Positions 35,952-49,404 of a stretch of 64,000 bases of DNA are shown one piece after another; positions within the stretch are counted from its first letter, which is position 1; the number at the start of each line of letters is the position of its first letter. The position numbers were made by a program, and so were the translations under genes. Source of the stretch: Nomia melanderi. Lineage: Eukaryota; Arthropoda; Insecta; Hymenoptera; Halictidae. Under the pieces are notes generated by a model that worked only from the letters and a program-made list of their open reading frames with translations, searched no databases and was not told the DNA's origin. The DNA is taken from positions 434,001-498,000 of the forward strand of contig NW_027475169.1 of NCBI RefSeq assembly GCF_051020985.1. The letters run 5' to 3'.

Positions 35952-36463
35952 CAGGGAAAAATCCAATATATATCTGGTGATATCTCGGGTGCTATTAGAG
36001 ATAGCGCAATAAATCAAAGTGCATTGTCTGTAGGAGGCCCTGGCGCATAAATCTGTGCAGCGGGATCGACCTCGGACCACTAGGGGCCGAGAAAACCACC
36101 CACACTTGGGGCCGGATACTCAGGGTCGGGGAGAAATTCAATATATATCTGGTGATATCTCGGCTGCTCTTACAGATAGTGCACTAACCCAAAGTGAATT
36201 ATCTGCAGGGGGCCCTAGCACATGAATCTGTGCAGCGGGAACGACCTCGGACCACCAGGGGCCGAGAAAACCACAGACACATGGGGTCGGACACTCAGGG
36301 TCAGGGAAAAATCCAATATATATGTGGTGATATCTCGGGTGCTATTACAGATAGCGCAATAAATCAAAGTGCATTGTCTGTAGGAGGCCCTGGCGCATGA
36401 ATCTGTGCAGCGGGAACGACCTCGGACCACCAGGGGCTGAGAAAACTACCGTCTCATGGGGCC
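35952..36463. repeat. Three-unit block, copy 1 (21-unit spacing)
   Basis: Matches 39626-40137 with several substitutions. The order is an E'-type unit with GCATAAATCTG, then a unit with CCCTAGCACATG and TATATGTGGTG, then a unit with GGCTGAGAAAACTACC. Confidence 0.82.
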
Positions 36464-39400
36464 GGACACTCAGGGTCATGGAAAAATACAATATATATCT
36501 GGTGATATCTCGGGTGCTATTAGAGATAGCGCAATAAACCAAAGCGCATTGTCTGCAGGAGGCCCTGGCGAATGAATCTGTGCAGCGGGAACGACCTCGG
36601 ACCACCAGGGGCCGAGAAAATCACCGTCTCATGGGGCCTAACTGTCAGGGTCAGGGAAAAATCCAATATATAACGGGTGATATCTCGGGTGCCAATACAG
36701 ATAGCGCAATAAACCAAAGTGCATTGTCTGCAGGAGGCCCTGGCGCATGAATCTGTGCAGCGGGAACGACCTCGGACCACCAGGGGCCGAGAAAACCACC
36801 GCCTCATGGGGTCGGACACTCAGGGTCTGGGAAAAATCCAATATATATCTGGTGATTTCTCGGGTGCTATTACAGATAGCGCAATAACTCAAAGTGCATT
36901 GTCTGTAGGAGGCCCTGGTGCATGAATCTGTGCAGCGGGAACGACCTCGGACCACCAGGGGCCGAGAAAACTACCGTCTCATGGGGCCGGACACTCAGGA
37001 TCAGGGAAAAATCCAATATATATCTGGTGATATCTCGGGTGCTATAAGAGATAGCGCAATAAACCAAAGTGAATTATCTGCAGGAGGCCCTGGCGCATGA
37101 ATCTGTGCAGCGGGAACGACCTCGGACCACAAGGGGCCGTGAAAACCACCGTCTCATGGGGCCGGACACTCAGGGTCGGGGAAAAATCCAATATATATCT
37201 GGTGTTATCTCTGGTGTTATTAGAGATAGCGCAATAAACCAAATTGCATTGTCTGCAGGAGGCCCTGGCGCATGAATCTGTGCAGCGGGATCGACCTCGG
37301 ACCAGCAGGGGCCGAGTAAACCATCGACACACGGGGCCGGACACTCAGGGTCAGGGAAAAATCAAGTATATATCTGGTGATATCTCGGGTGCTATTAGAG
37401 ATAGCGCAAAAAATCACAGTGCATTGTCAGTGGGAGGCCCTTGCTCATGAATCTGTGCAGCAGGAACGACATCGGACCTCCGGGGGCCGAGAAAATTACA
37501 GGTTTTCGGTATCCGTCTCCCAATGTCATGTAAAAATCCAGCACATATCTGGTGATATATCGGGTTCTATTCCAGATAGCGCGATAAATCAAAGTGCATT
37601 GTCTGCAGGAGGCCCTGGCGCATGAATCTGTGCAGCGGGAACGACCTCGGACCACCAGGGGCCGAGAAACTTACAGATTTTCGGTGTCCGTCACCCAAAG
37701 TCATGTAAAAATCCAGCATATATATGGTGCTTTATCGGGTGCTATTACAGATAGCGCAATAAACCAAAGTGAATTATCTGCAGGAGGCCCTGGCGCATGA
37801 ATCTGTGCAGCGGGAGCAACCTCGGACCACCAGGGGCCGAGAAAACCACCGTCTCAGGGGGCCGGACACTCAGGGTCGGGGAAAAATTCAGTATATATCT
37901 GGTGATATCTCGGGTGCTCTTACAGATAGCGCACTAAACCAAAGTGATGTATCTGCAGGGGGCCCTGCCGCATGAATCTGTGCAGCGCGAACGACCTCGG
38001 AAACCCAGGGGCCGAGAAAACCACCGTCTCATGGAGTCGGACACTCAGGGTCGGGGAAAAATTCAATATGTATCTGATGGTATCTCGGGTGCTCTTACAG
38101 ATAGCGCACTAAAACAAAGTGAATTATCTGCAGGAGGCCCTGGCGCATGAATATGTGCAGCGGGAACGACCTCGGAACACCAGGGGCCGAGAAAACCACC
38201 GTCTCATGGGTTCGGACAATCAGGGTCAGGGAAAAATCCAATATATATCTGGCGATATCTCGGGTGCTATTAGAGATAGCGCAATAAACCAAAGTGCATT
38301 GTCTGCAGGAGGCCTTGGCGCATGAATCTGTGCAGCGGGAACGACCTCGGACCACCAGGGGCCGAGAAAACCACCGTATCATGGGGTCGGACACTCAGGG
38401 TCAGGGAAAAGTCCAATATATATGTGGTGATATCACGGGTGCTATTACAGATACCGCAATAAATCAAAGTGCATTGTCTGTAGGAGGCCCTGGCGCATGA
38501 ATCTGTGCAGCGGGAACGACCTCGGACCACCAGGGGCCGAGAAAACTACCGTCTCATGGGGCCGGACCCTCAGGGTCAGGGAAAAATCCAATATATATCT
38601 GGTGATATCTCGGGTGCTATTACAGGAAGCGCAATAAATCATAGTACATTGTCTGTAGGAGGCCCTGGCGCATGAATCTGTACAGCGTTATCGACCTCGG
38701 ACTACCAGGGGCCGGGAAAACCACCGTCACATGGGGCCGGACTGTCAGGGTCAGGGAAAAATCCAATATATATATGGTGAGATCTCGGGTGCTATTAGAG
38801 ATAGCGCAATAAATCAAAGTGAATTATCTGCAGGCTGCCCTGGCGCATGAATCTGTGCAGCGGATCGACCTCGGACCACGAGGGACTGAGAGAACCATCG
38901 ACACATGGGGCCGGACTGTCAGGGTCAAGGAAAAATCCATTACATCTCTGGTGATAACTCGGGTGCTATTACAGATAGCGCAATAAATCAAAGCGCATTG
39001 TCTGCAGGAAGCCCTGGCGCATGCATCTGTGAAGCAGGAACTACCTCGGATGACCAGGGGCCGAGAAAATTACAGATTTTCGGTATCTGTCACCCAATGT
39101 CATGTAAAAATCCAATATATATATGGTGCTTTCCCGGGTGCTATTACAGATAGCGCGATAAATCAAAGTGAATTATCTGCAGGAGGCCCTGGCGCATGCA
39201 TCTGTGCAGCGGGAACGACCTCGGACCACCAGGGGCCGAGAAAACCACCGTCTCATGGGGCCGGACACTCAGGGTCAGGGAAAAATCCGATATATATCTG
39301 GTGATATCTCGGGTGCTATTACAGATAGCGCAATAAACCAAAGTGCATTGTCTGCAGGAGGCCCTGGCGCATGAATCTGTGCAGCGGGAACGACCTCGGA

Positions 39401-39625
39401 CCACCAGGGGCCGAGAAAACCACCGTCTCATGGGGTCGGACACTCAGGGTCTGGGAAAAATCCAATATATATCTGGTGATTTCTCGGGTGCTATTACAGA
39501 TAGCGCAATAACTCAAAGTGCATTGTCTGTAGGAGGCCCTGGTGCATGAATCTGTGCAGCGGGAACGACCTCGGACCACCAGGGGCCGAGAAAACTACCG
39601 TCTCATGGGGCCGGACACTCAGGAT

Positions 39626-40137
39626 CAGGGAAAAATCCAATATATATCTGGTGATATCTCGGGTGCTATTAGAGATAGCGCAATAAATCAAAGTGCATTG
39701 TCTGTAGGAGGCCCTGGCGCATAAATCTGTGCAGCGGGAACGACCTCGGACCACTAGGGGCCGAGAAAACCACCGACACTTGGGGCCGGATACTCAGGGT
39801 CGGGGAAAAATTCAATATATATCTGGTGATATCTCGGCTGCTCTTACAGATAGCGCACTAACCCAAAGTGAATTATCTGCAGGGGGCCCTAGCACATGAA
39901 TCTGTGCAGCGGGAACGACCTCGGACCACCAGGGGCCGAGAAAACCACCGACACATGGGGTCGGACACTCAGGGTCAGGGAAAAATCCAATATATATGTG
40001 GTGATATCTCGGGTGCTATTACAGATAACGCAATAAATCAAAGTGCATTGTCTGTAGGAGGCCCTGGCGCATGAATCTGTGCAGCGGGAACGACCTCGGA
40101 CCACCAGGGGCTGAGAAAACTACCGTCTCATGGGGCC
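39626..40137. repeat. Three-unit block, copy 2 (21-unit spacing)
   Basis: Copy of 35952-36463. The offset is 3,674 bp because one intervening unit (near 38862) has lost one base. Confidence 0.82.
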
Positions 40138-40162
40138 TGACTGTCAGGGTCAGGGGAAAATC

Positions 40163-40886
40163 CAATATATATCTGGTGATATCTCGGGTGCTATAAGAGA
40201 TAGCGCAATGAACCAAAGTGAATTATCTGCAGGAGGCCCTGGCGCATGTATCAGTGCAGCGGGAACGACCTCGGACCACCAGGGGCCGAGAAAATCACCG
40301 TCTCATGGGGTCGGACACTCAGGGTCAGGGAAAAATCCAATATATATCTGGTGATACCTCGGGTGCTATTACAGATAGCGCAATAAATCAAAGTGCATTG
40401 TGTGTAGGAGGCCCTGGCGCATGAACTTGCGCAGCGGGAACGACCTCGGACCACCAGGGGCCGAGAAAACTACCGTCTCATGGGGCGGGACACTCAGGGT
40501 CATGGAAAAATACAATATATATCTGGTGATATCTCGGGTGCTATTAGAGATAGCGCAATAATCCAAAGTGCATTGTCTGCAGGAGGCCCTGGCGCATGAA
40601 TCCGTGCAGCGGGAACGACCTCGGACCACCAGGGGCCGAGAAAATCACCGTCTCATGGGGCCTGACTGTCAGGGTCAGGGAAAAATCCAATATATAACGG
40701 GTGATATCTCGGGTGCCATTACAGATAGCTCAATAAACCAAAGTGCATTGTCTGCAGGAGGCCCGGGCGCATGAATCTGTGCAGCGGGAACGACCTCGGA
40801 CCACCAGGGGCCGAGAAAACCACCGTCTCATGGGGTCGGACACTCAGGGTCAGGGAAAAATCCAATATATATCTGGTGATATCTCG
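40163..40886. repeat. Four-unit block, copy 1 (41-unit spacing)
   Basis: Matches 47335-48058 with about seven substitutions. It contains the C- and D-type units in their usual order, then the GGTCATGGAAAAATA unit and the TATATAACGGG unit, and GGCCCGGGCGC. Confidence 0.84.
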
Positions 40887-41657
40887 GGTGCTATAAGAGA
40901 TAGCGCAATAAACCAAAGTGAATTATCTGCAGGAGGCCCTGGCGCATGAATCTGTGCAGCGGGAACGACCTCGGACCACCAGGGGCCGAGAAAACCACCG
41001 TCTCATGGGGTCGGACACTCAGGGTCAGGGAAAAATCCAATATATATCTGGTGATATCTCGCGTGCTATACGAGAAAGCGCAATAAACCAAAGTGCATTG
41101 TCTGTAGGAGGCCCTGGAGCATGAATCTGTGCAGCGGGAACGACCTCGGACCACCAGGGGCCGAGAAAACCACCGACACATGGGGTCGGACACTCAGGGT
41201 CAGGGAAAAATCCAATATATATGTGGTGATATCTCGGGTGCTATTACAGATAGCGCAATAAATCAAAGTGCATTGTGTGTAGGAGGCCCTGGCGCATGAA
41301 TCTGCGCAGCGGGAACGACCTCGGACCACCAGGGGCCGAGAAAACTACCGTCTCATGGGGCCGGACACTCAGGGTCATGGAAAAATACAATATATATCTG
41401 GTGATATCTCGGGTGCTATTAGAGATAGCGCAATAAACCAAAGTGCATTGTCTGCAGGAGGCCCTGGCGCATGTATCTGTGCAGCGGGAACGACCTCGGA
41501 CCACCAGGGGCCGAGAAAATCACCGTCTCATGGGGTCGGACACTCAGGGTCAGGGAAAAATCCAATATATAACGGGTGATATCTCGGGTGCCATTACAGA
41601 TAGCGCAATAAATCAAAGTGCATTGTCTGCAGGAGGCCCTGGCGCATGAATCTGCGC

Positions 41658-42219
41658 AGCGGGAACGACCTCGGACCACCAGGGGCCGAGAAAACCACCG
41701 TCTCATGGGGTCGAACACTCAGGGTCAGGGAAAAATCCAATATATATCTGGTGATATCTCGCGTGCTATACGAGAAAGCGCAATAAACCAAAGTGCATTG
41801 TCTGTAGGAGGCCCTGGAGCATGAATCTGTGCAGCGGGAACGACCTCGGACCACCAGGGGCCGAGAAAACCACCGTCTCATGGGGTCGGACACTCAGGGT
41901 CAGGGAAAAATCCAATATATATCTGGTGATATCCCGCGTGCTATAAGAGAAAGCGCAATAAACCAAAGTGAATTATCTGCAGGAGGCCCTGGCGCATGAA
42001 TCTGTGCAGCGGGAACGACCTCGGACCACCAGGGGCCGAGAAAACCACCGTCTCATGGGGTCGGACACTCAGGGTCAGGGAAAAATCCAATATATATCTG
42101 GTGATATCTCGGGTGCTACTAGAGATAGCTCAATAAACCAAAGTGCATTGTCTGCAGGAGGCCCTGGCGCATGAATCTGTGCAGCGGAAACGACCTCGGA
42201 CCACCAGGGGCCGAGAAAA
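41658..42219. repeat. Three-unit block with CGCGTGC marks, copy 1 (40-unit spacing)
   Basis: Matches 48655-49216. Marks are TGGGGTCGAACAC, CTCGCGTGC, ACGAGAAAGCGC, CCCTGGAGCATG and GATAGCTCAATAAACC. The related single-unit form also occurs near 41060 and 48590. Confidence 0.83.
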
Positions 42220-43519
42220 TCACCGTCTCATGGGGCTTGACTGTCAGGGTCAGGGGAAAATCCAATATATATCTGGTGATATCTCGGGTGCTATTACAGA
42301 TAGCGCAATAAACCAAAGTGCATTGTTTGTAGGAGGCCCTGGCGCATGAATCAGTGCAGCGGGAACGACCTCGGATCAACAGGGAGCGAGAAAACCACCG
42401 ACACATGGGGCCGGACACTCAGGGACAGGGAAAAATCCAATATATATCTGGTGATATCTCGGGTGCTATAAGAGATAGCGCAATGAACCAAAGTGAATTA
42501 TCTGCAGGATTCCCTGGCGCATGTATCTGTGCAGCGGGAACGACCTCGGACCACCAGGGGCCGAGAAAATCACCGTCTCATGGGGTCGGACACTCAGGGT
42601 CAGGGAAAAATCCAATATATATCTGGTGTTATCTCGGGTGCTATTACAGATAGCGCCATAAATCAAAGTGCATTGTGTGTAGGAGGCCCTGGCGCATGAA
42701 CTTGCGCAGCGGGAACGACCTCCGACCACCTGGGGCCGAGAAAACTACCATCTCATGGGGCCGGACACTCAGGGTCATGGAAAAATACAATATGTATCTG
42801 GTGATATCTCGGGTGCTATTAGAGATAGCGCAATAAACCAAAGTGCATTGTCTGCAGGAGGCCCTGGCGCATGAATCTGTGCAGCGGGAACGACCTCGGA
42901 CCACCAGGGGCCGAGAAAATCACCGTCTCATGGGGCCTGACTGTCAGGGTCAGGGAAAAATCCAATATATAACGGTTGATATCTCGGTTGCCATTACAGA
43001 TAGCGCAATAAATCAAAGTGCCTTGTCTGTAGGAAGCCCTGGCGCATGAATCTGTGCAGCGGGATCGACCTCGGACCACCAGGGGCCGAGAAAATCACCG
43101 TCTCATGGGTCCTGACTGTCAGGGTCAGGGGAAAGTCCAATATATATCTGGTGATATCTCGGGTGCTATTAGAGATAGCGCAATAAATCAAAGTGCATTG
43201 TCTGTAGGAGGCACTGGCGAATGAATCTGTGCAGCCGGAACGACCTCGGACCCCCAGGGGCCGAGAAAATCACAGATATTCGGAATCCGTCACCCAAGGT
43301 CATGCAAAAATCCAGCATATATCTGGTGATATCTCGGGTGCTATTGGAGATACCGCAATAAACCAAAGTGAATTATCTGCAGGAGGCCCTGGCGCATGAA
43401 TCTCTGCAGCGGGATCGACCTCGGACCACCAGGGGCCGAGAAAACCACCGACACATTGGGCCGGTCTGTCAGGTTCAGGGAAAAATCCAATATATATCTG
43501 GTGATATCTCGGGTGCTAT

Positions 43520-44001
43520 TACAGATAGCGCAATAAACCAAAGTGAATTATCTGCAGGAGGCCCTGGCGCATGAATCTGTGCAGCGGAAACGACCTCGGA
43601 CCACCAGGGGCAGAGAAAACCACCGTCTCATGGGGCCGGACGCTCAGGGTTAGGGAAGAATCCATTATAAATCTGGTGATATCTCGGGTGCTGTTACAGA
43701 TAGCCTAATAAATCAAAGTGCATTGTCTGCAGGAGGCCTTGGAGCATGAATCTGTGCAGCGGGAACGACCTCGGACCACCAGGGGGCGAGAAAACCACCG
43801 TGTCAGGGGGTCGGACACTCAGGGTCAGGGAAAAATCCAATATATATCTGGTGATATCTCGGTTGCTATTAGAGATAGCGAAATAAATCAAAGTGCATTG
43901 CTGCAGGAGGCCCTGGCGCATGAATCTGGGCAGCGGGAACGACCTCGGACCACCAGGGGCCGAGAAAACCACCGTCAAATGGGGCCAGTCTGTCAGGGTC
44001 A
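43520..44001. repeat. 2.75-unit block with a 174-bp unit, copy 1
   Basis: Matches 49817-50298 with one or two mismatches seen. Marks are GGGGCAGAG, GGACGCTCAGGGTTAGGGAAG, CATTATAAATC, ATAGCCTAATAAATC, CCTTGGAGC, CAGGGGGCGAG and GTGTCAGGGGG. The base loss at 43900/43901 (GCATTGCTGCAGG) is present in both copies. Confidence 0.9.
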
Positions 44002-45343
44002 GGGAAAAATCCAATATATATCTGGTGATATCTCGGGTTCTAATAGAGATAGCGCAATATATCAATGTGAATTATCTGCAGGGGGCCCTGGCGCATGAAT
44101 CTGTTCAGCGGGATCGACCTCGGACCACGAGGGACCGAGAAAATCACCGTCTCATGGGGTCGGACACTCAGGGTCAGGGAGAAATCCAATATATATCTGG
44201 TGATATCTCGGGTGCTATTACAGATAGCGCAATAAATCAAAGTGCATTATCTGTAGGAGGCCCTGGCGCATGAATCTGTGCAGCGGGAACGACCTCGGAC
44301 CACCAGGGGCCGAGAAAACCACCGTCTCATGGGGTCGGACTGTCAGGATCAGGGAAAAATCCAATATATATCTGGTGATATCTCGGGTGCTATTAGAGAT
44401 AGCGCAATAAATCAAAGTGCATTGTCTGTAGGAGGCACTGGCGAATGAATCGGTGCAGCAGGAACGACCTCGGACCACCAGGGGCCGAGAAAATCACCGT
44501 CTCATGGGTCCTGACTGTCAGGGTCAGGGGAAAGTCCAATATATATCTGGTGATATCTCGGGTGCTATTAGAGATAGCGCAATAAATCAAAGTGCATTGT
44601 CTGTAGGAGGCACTGGCGAATGAATCTGTGCAACAGGAAAGACTTCGGACCACCAGGCGCCGAGAAAATTGCAGATATACGGCATCCGTCACCCAAGGTC
44701 ATGTAAAAATCCAGCATATATCTGGTGATATCTCGGGTGCTATTACAGATAGCGCAATAAACCAAAGTGAATTGTCTGCAGGAAGCCCTGGCGCATGAAT
44801 CTGTGCAGCGGGACCGACCTCGGACCACCAGGGGCCGAGAAAACCACCGACACATTGGGCCGGTCTGTCAGGTTCAGGGAAAAATCCAATATATATCTGG
44901 TGATATCTCGGGTGCTATTACAGATAGCGCAATAAATCAAAGTGCATTATCTGTAGGAGGCCCTGGCGCATGAATCTGTGCAGCGGGAACGACCTCGGAC
45001 CACCAGGGGCCGAGAAAACCACCGTCTCATGGGGTCGGACTGTCAGGATCAGGGAAAAATCCAATATATATCTGGTGATATCTCGGGTGCTATTAGAGAT
45101 AGCGCTATAAATCAAAGTGCATTGTCTGTAGGAGGCACTGGCGAATGAATCGGTGCAGCAGGAACGACCTCGTACCACCAGGCGCCGAGAAAATTGCAGA
45201 TATTCGGAATCCGTCACCCAAGGTCATGTAAAAATCCAGCATATATCTGGTGATATCTCGGGTGCTATTAGAGATAGCGCAATAAACCAAAGTGAATTAT
45301 CTGCAGGAGGCCCTGGCGCATGAATCTGTGCAGCGGGAACGAC

Positions 45344-45364
45344 CTCGGACCCCCAGGGGTCGAG
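45344..45364. other. Dyad variant with paired changes on both arms
   Basis: Two changes (unit position 31 A to C, and position 39 C to T) give CTCGGACCCCCAGGGGTCGAG-type symmetry. CTCG pairs with CGAG and ACCC with GGGT if one G is bulged. The same double form occurs near 46040, 53910, 56020 and 58120. The single change at position 39 alone is seen near 15430, 17530 and 20690, and position 31 alone near 43250. Confidence 0.5.
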
Positions 45365-46093
45365 AAAACCACCGGCTCATGGGGTCGGACACTCAGGGTC
45401 AGGGAAAAATCCAATATAAATCTGGTGATATCTCGGGTGCTATTACAGATAGCGCAATAAATCAAAGTGCATTGTCTGCAGGAGGCCCTGGCGCATGAAT
45501 CTGTGCAGCGGGATCGACCTCGGACCACCAGGGGCCGAGAAAACCACCGACACTTGGGGCCGGACACTCAGGGTCGGGGAAAAATTCAATATATATCTGG
45601 TGATATCTCGGCTGCTCTTACAGATAGCGCACTAACCCAAAGTGAATTATCTGCAGGGGGCCCTAGCACATGAATCTGTGCAGCTGGTACGACCTCGGAC
45701 CACCAGGGGCCGAGAAAACCACCGACACATGGGGTCGGACACTCAGGGTCAGGGGAAAATCCAATATATATCTGGTGATATCTCGGGTGCTATTACAGAT
45801 CGCGCAATAAATCATAGTGCATTGTCTGTAGGAGGCACCGGCGAATGAATCTGTGCAGCAGGAACGACCTCGGACCACCAGGGGCCGAGAAAATTACAGA
45901 TATTCGGAATCCGTCACCCATGGTCATGTAAAAATCCAGCATATATCTGGTGATATCTCGGGTGCTATTGGAGATACCGCCATAAACCAAAGTGAATTAT
46001 CTTCAGGAGGCCCTGGCGCATGAATCTGTGCAGCGGGAACGACCTCGGACCCCCAGGGGTCGAGAAAACCACCGTCACATGTGGCCGGACACT

Positions 46094-46594
46094 CAGGGTC
46101 AAGGGAAAATCCAATATATATCTGGTGATATCTCCGGTGCTATTAGAGATAGCGCAATAAACAAAAATGAATTATCTGCAGGAGGCCCTGGCGCCAGAAT
46201 CTGTGCAGCGGGAACGACCTCGGACCACCAGGGGCCGAGAAAACCACCGTCTCATGGGGCCGGACCCACAGGGTCAGGGAAAAATCCAATACATATCTGG
46301 TGATATCTCGGGTGCTATTAGATAGCGCAATAAATCAAAGTGCATTGACTACAGGAGGCCCTGGCGGATGAATGTGTGCAGCAGGAACGATCTCGGAGCA
46401 CCAGGGGCCGAGAAAGCCACCGTCTCATGGGGCCGGGCTGTCAGGGTCAGGTAAAAATCCAATATATATCTGGTGATATCTCGGGTGCTATTACAGATAG
46501 CGCAATAAACCAAAGTGAATTGTCTGCAGGAAGCCCTGGCGCATGAATCTGTTCAGCGGGATCGACCTCGGACCACGAGGGACCGAGAAAACCA
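46094..46594. repeat. 2.9-unit block with a 173-bp unit, copy 1
   Basis: Matches 50291-50791. Marks are AAGGGAAAATCC, CTCCGGTGC, AACAAAAATGAATT, GGACCCACAGGG, AATACATATC, GATCTCGGAGCACC, GAAAGCCACC and CCACGAGGGACCGAG. One unit has lost two bases (CTATTAGATAGCG at about 46320). Confidence 0.88.
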
Positions 46595-46947
46595 TCGACA
46601 CATGGGGCCGGACTGTCCGGATCAAGGAAAAATCCAATATATATCTGGTGATATCTCGGGTGCTATTAGAGATAGCGCAATAAATCAAAGTGCATTGTCT
46701 GTAGGAGACCCTGGCGCATGAATCTGTGCAGCGGGATCGACCTCGGACCACCAGGGGCCGAGAAAACCACCGACACTTGGGGCCGGACACTCAGGGTCGG
46801 GGAAAAATTCAATATATATCTGGTGATATCTCGGCTGCTCTTACAGATAGCGCACTAACCCAAAGTGAATTATCTGCAGGGGGCCCTAGCACATGAATCT
46901 GTGCAGCGGGTACGACCTCGGACCACCAGGGGCCGAGAAAACCACCG
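46286..46947. repeat. 3.8-unit block, copy 1 (38-unit spacing)
   Basis: Matches 52931-53592 with about five substitutions. It starts at AATACATATC and runs through the 173-bp unit, the CCACGAGGGACCGAG unit, the GGAGACCCTGG unit and an E-type unit, ending at CCCTAGCACATG. Confidence 0.88.
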
Positions 46948-47334
46948 TCTCATGGGGCCGGACACTCAGGGTCAGGGGAAAATCCAATATATATCTGGTG
47001 ATATCTCGGGTTCTATTAGAGATAGCGCAATAAATCAAAGTGTATTGTCTGTAGGAGGCCCTGGCGCATAAATCTGTGCAGCGGGAACGACCTCGGACCA
47101 CTAGGGGCCGAGAAAACCACCGACACTTGGGGCCGGATACTCAGGGTCGGGGAAAAATCCAATATATATCTGGTGATATCTCGGGTGCTATTACAGATAG
47201 CGCAATAAACCAAAGTGCATTGTCTGTAGGAGGCCCTGGCGCATGAATCTGTGCAGCGGGAACGACCACGGATCAACAGGGAGCGAGAAAACCACCGACA
47301 CATGGGGCCGGACACTCAGGGACAGGGATATATC

Positions 47335-48058
47335 CAATATATATCTGGTGATATCTCGGGTGCTATAAGAGATAGCGCAATGAACCAAAGTGAATTATCT
47401 GCAGGAGGCCCTGGCGCATGTATCAGTGCAGCGGGAACGACCTCGGACCACCAGGGGCCGAGAAAATCACCGTCTCATGGGGTCGGACACTCAGGGTCAG
47501 GGAAAAATCCAATATATATCTGGTGATACCTCGGGTGCTATTACAGATAGCGCAATAAATCAAAGTGCATTGTGTGTAGGAGGCCCTGGCGCATGAACTT
47601 GCGCAGCGGGAACGACCTCGGACCACCAGGGGCCGAGAAAACTACCGTCTCATGGGGCCGGACACTCAGGGTCATGGAAAAATATAATATATATCTGGTG
47701 ATATCTCGGGTGCTATTAGAGATAGCGCAATAAACCAAAGTGCATTGTCTGCAGGAGGCCCTGGCGAATGAATCTGTGCAGCGGGAACGACCTCGGACCA
47801 CCAGGGGCCGAGAAAATCACCGTCTCATGGGGCCTGACTGTCAGGGTCAGGGAAAAATCCAATATATAACGGGTGATATCTCGGGTGCTATTACAGATAG
47901 CGCAATAAACCAAAGTGCATTGTCTGCAGGAGGCCCGGGCGCATGAATCTGTGCAGCGGGAACGACCTCGGACCACCAGGGGCCGAGAAAACCACCGTCT
48001 CATGGGGTCGGACACTCAGGGTCAGGGAAAAATCCAATATATATCTGGTGATATCTCG
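47335..48058. repeat. Four-unit block, copy 2 (41-unit spacing)
   Basis: Copy of 40163-40886. The offset of 7,172 bp equals 41 units minus the 3 bp lost in intervening short units. It is followed at 48104-48491 by another F-type run like 36733-37120. Confidence 0.84.
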
Positions 48059-48654
48059 CGTGCTATAAGAGAAAGCGCAATAAACCAAAGTGAATTATCT
48101 GCAGGAGGCCCTGGCGCATGAATCTGTGCAGCGGGAACGACCTCGGACCACCAGGGGCCGAGAAAACCACCGTCTCATGGGGTCGGACACTCAGGGTCTG
48201 GGAAAAATCCAATATATATCTGGTGATTTCTCGGGTGCTATTACAGATAGCGCAATAACTCAAAGTGCATTGTCTGTAGGAGGCCCTGGTGCATGAATCT
48301 GTGCAGCGGGAACGACCTCGGACCACCAGGGGCCGAGAAAACTACCGTCTCATGGGGCCGGACACTCAGGATCAGGGAAAAATCCAATATATATCTGGTG
48401 ATATCTCGGGTGCTATAAGAGATAGCGCAATAAACCAAAGTGAATTATCTGCAGGAGGCCCTGGCGCATGAATCTGTGCAGCGGGAACGACCTCGGACCA
48501 CCAGGGGCCGAGAAAACCACCGTCTCATGGGGTCGGACACTCAGGGTCAGGGAAAAATCCAATATATATCTGGTGATATCTCGCGTGCTATACGAGAAAG
48601 CGCAATAAACCAAAGTGCATTGTCTGTAGGAGGCCCTGGAGCATGAATCTGTGC

Positions 48655-49216
48655 AGCGGGAACGACCTCGGACCACCAGGGGCCGAGAAAACCACCGTCC
48701 CATGGGGTCGAACACTCAGGGTCAGTGAAAAATCCAATATATATCTGGTGATATCTCGCGTGCTATACGAGAAAGCGCAATAAACCAAAGTGCATTGTCT
48801 GTAGGAGGCCCTGGAGCATGAATCTGTGCAGCGGGAACGACCTCGGACCACCAGGGGCCGAGAAAACCACCGTCTCATGGGGTCGGACACTCAGGGTCAG
48901 GGAAAAATCCAATATATATCTGGTGATATCTCGCGTGCTATAAGAGAAAGCGCAATAAACCAAAGTGAATTATCTGCAGGAGGCCCTGGCGCATGAATCT
49001 GTGCAGCGGGAACGACCTCGGACCACCAGGGGCCGAGAAAACCACCGTCTCATGGGGTCGGACACTCAGGGTCAGGGAAAAATCCAATATATATCTGGTG
49101 ATATCTCGGGTGCTACTACAGATAGCTCAATAAACCAAAGTGCATTGTCTGCAGGAGGCCCTGGCGCATGAATCTGTGCAGCGGAAACGACCTCGGACCA
49201 CCAGGGGCCGAGAAAA
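48655..49216. repeat. Three-unit block with CGCGTGC marks, copy 2 (40-unit spacing)
   Basis: Copy of 41658-42219 with about four substitutions (GTCCCATG for GTCTCATG, CAGTGAAA for CAGGGAAA, ATCTCGCG for ATCCCGCG, TACTACAG for TACTAGAG). Confidence 0.83.
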
Positions 49217-49404
49217 CCACCGACACATTGGGCCGGTCTGTCAGGTTCAGGGAAAAATCCAATATATATCTGGTGATATCTCGGGTGCTATTACAGATAG
49301 CGCAATAAACCAATGTGAATTGTCTGTAGGAGGCCCTGGCGCATGAATCTGTGCAGCGGGATCGACCTCGGACCACCAGGGGCCGAGAAAACCACCGTCT
49401 CATG

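Larger units (their letters stand above)
35221..43166. repeat. Zone 8: mosaic of units related to the five-unit repeat
   Basis: About 45 units. Units of types B, C, D and F recur out of order, with others marked TATATAACGGGTG (near 35790, 36665, 40690, 41565, 42965), GGTCATGGAAAAATAC, CTCGCGTGC with ACGAGAAAGC, and three T-rich cassette units (37480-37550, 37665-37735, 39060-39130). A 174-bp unit lies near 38862 (GCAGCGGATCGACC, one G lost). Type F followed by the CTCAGGATCAGGG unit occurs near 36733-37040 and 39357-39664. Nothing other than satellite is present. Confidence 0.84.
43167..46093. repeat. Zone 9 start: cassette-bearing units become frequent
   Basis: About 17 units. The divergent cassette occurs near 43267, 44669, 45191 and 45893, all in the GATATTCGG sublineage (GATATACGG at 44669). 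A four-unit spaced pair lies at about 44208-44490 and 44908-45190 (GGACTGTCAGGATCAGGG, GGCACTGGCGAATGAATCGG). A unit with ACATTGGGCCGGTCTGTCAGG occurs near 43395-43500 and 44800-44880. Confidence 0.85.

Noticed and set aside
43718..44098. The longest plus-strand open frame, 126 codons (a sister copy lies at 50015-50395)
   Set aside because: It exists only because that unit has lost one base and is 174 bp, a multiple of three, so the frame stays open across two units. The peptide is two units of the same repeat translation.
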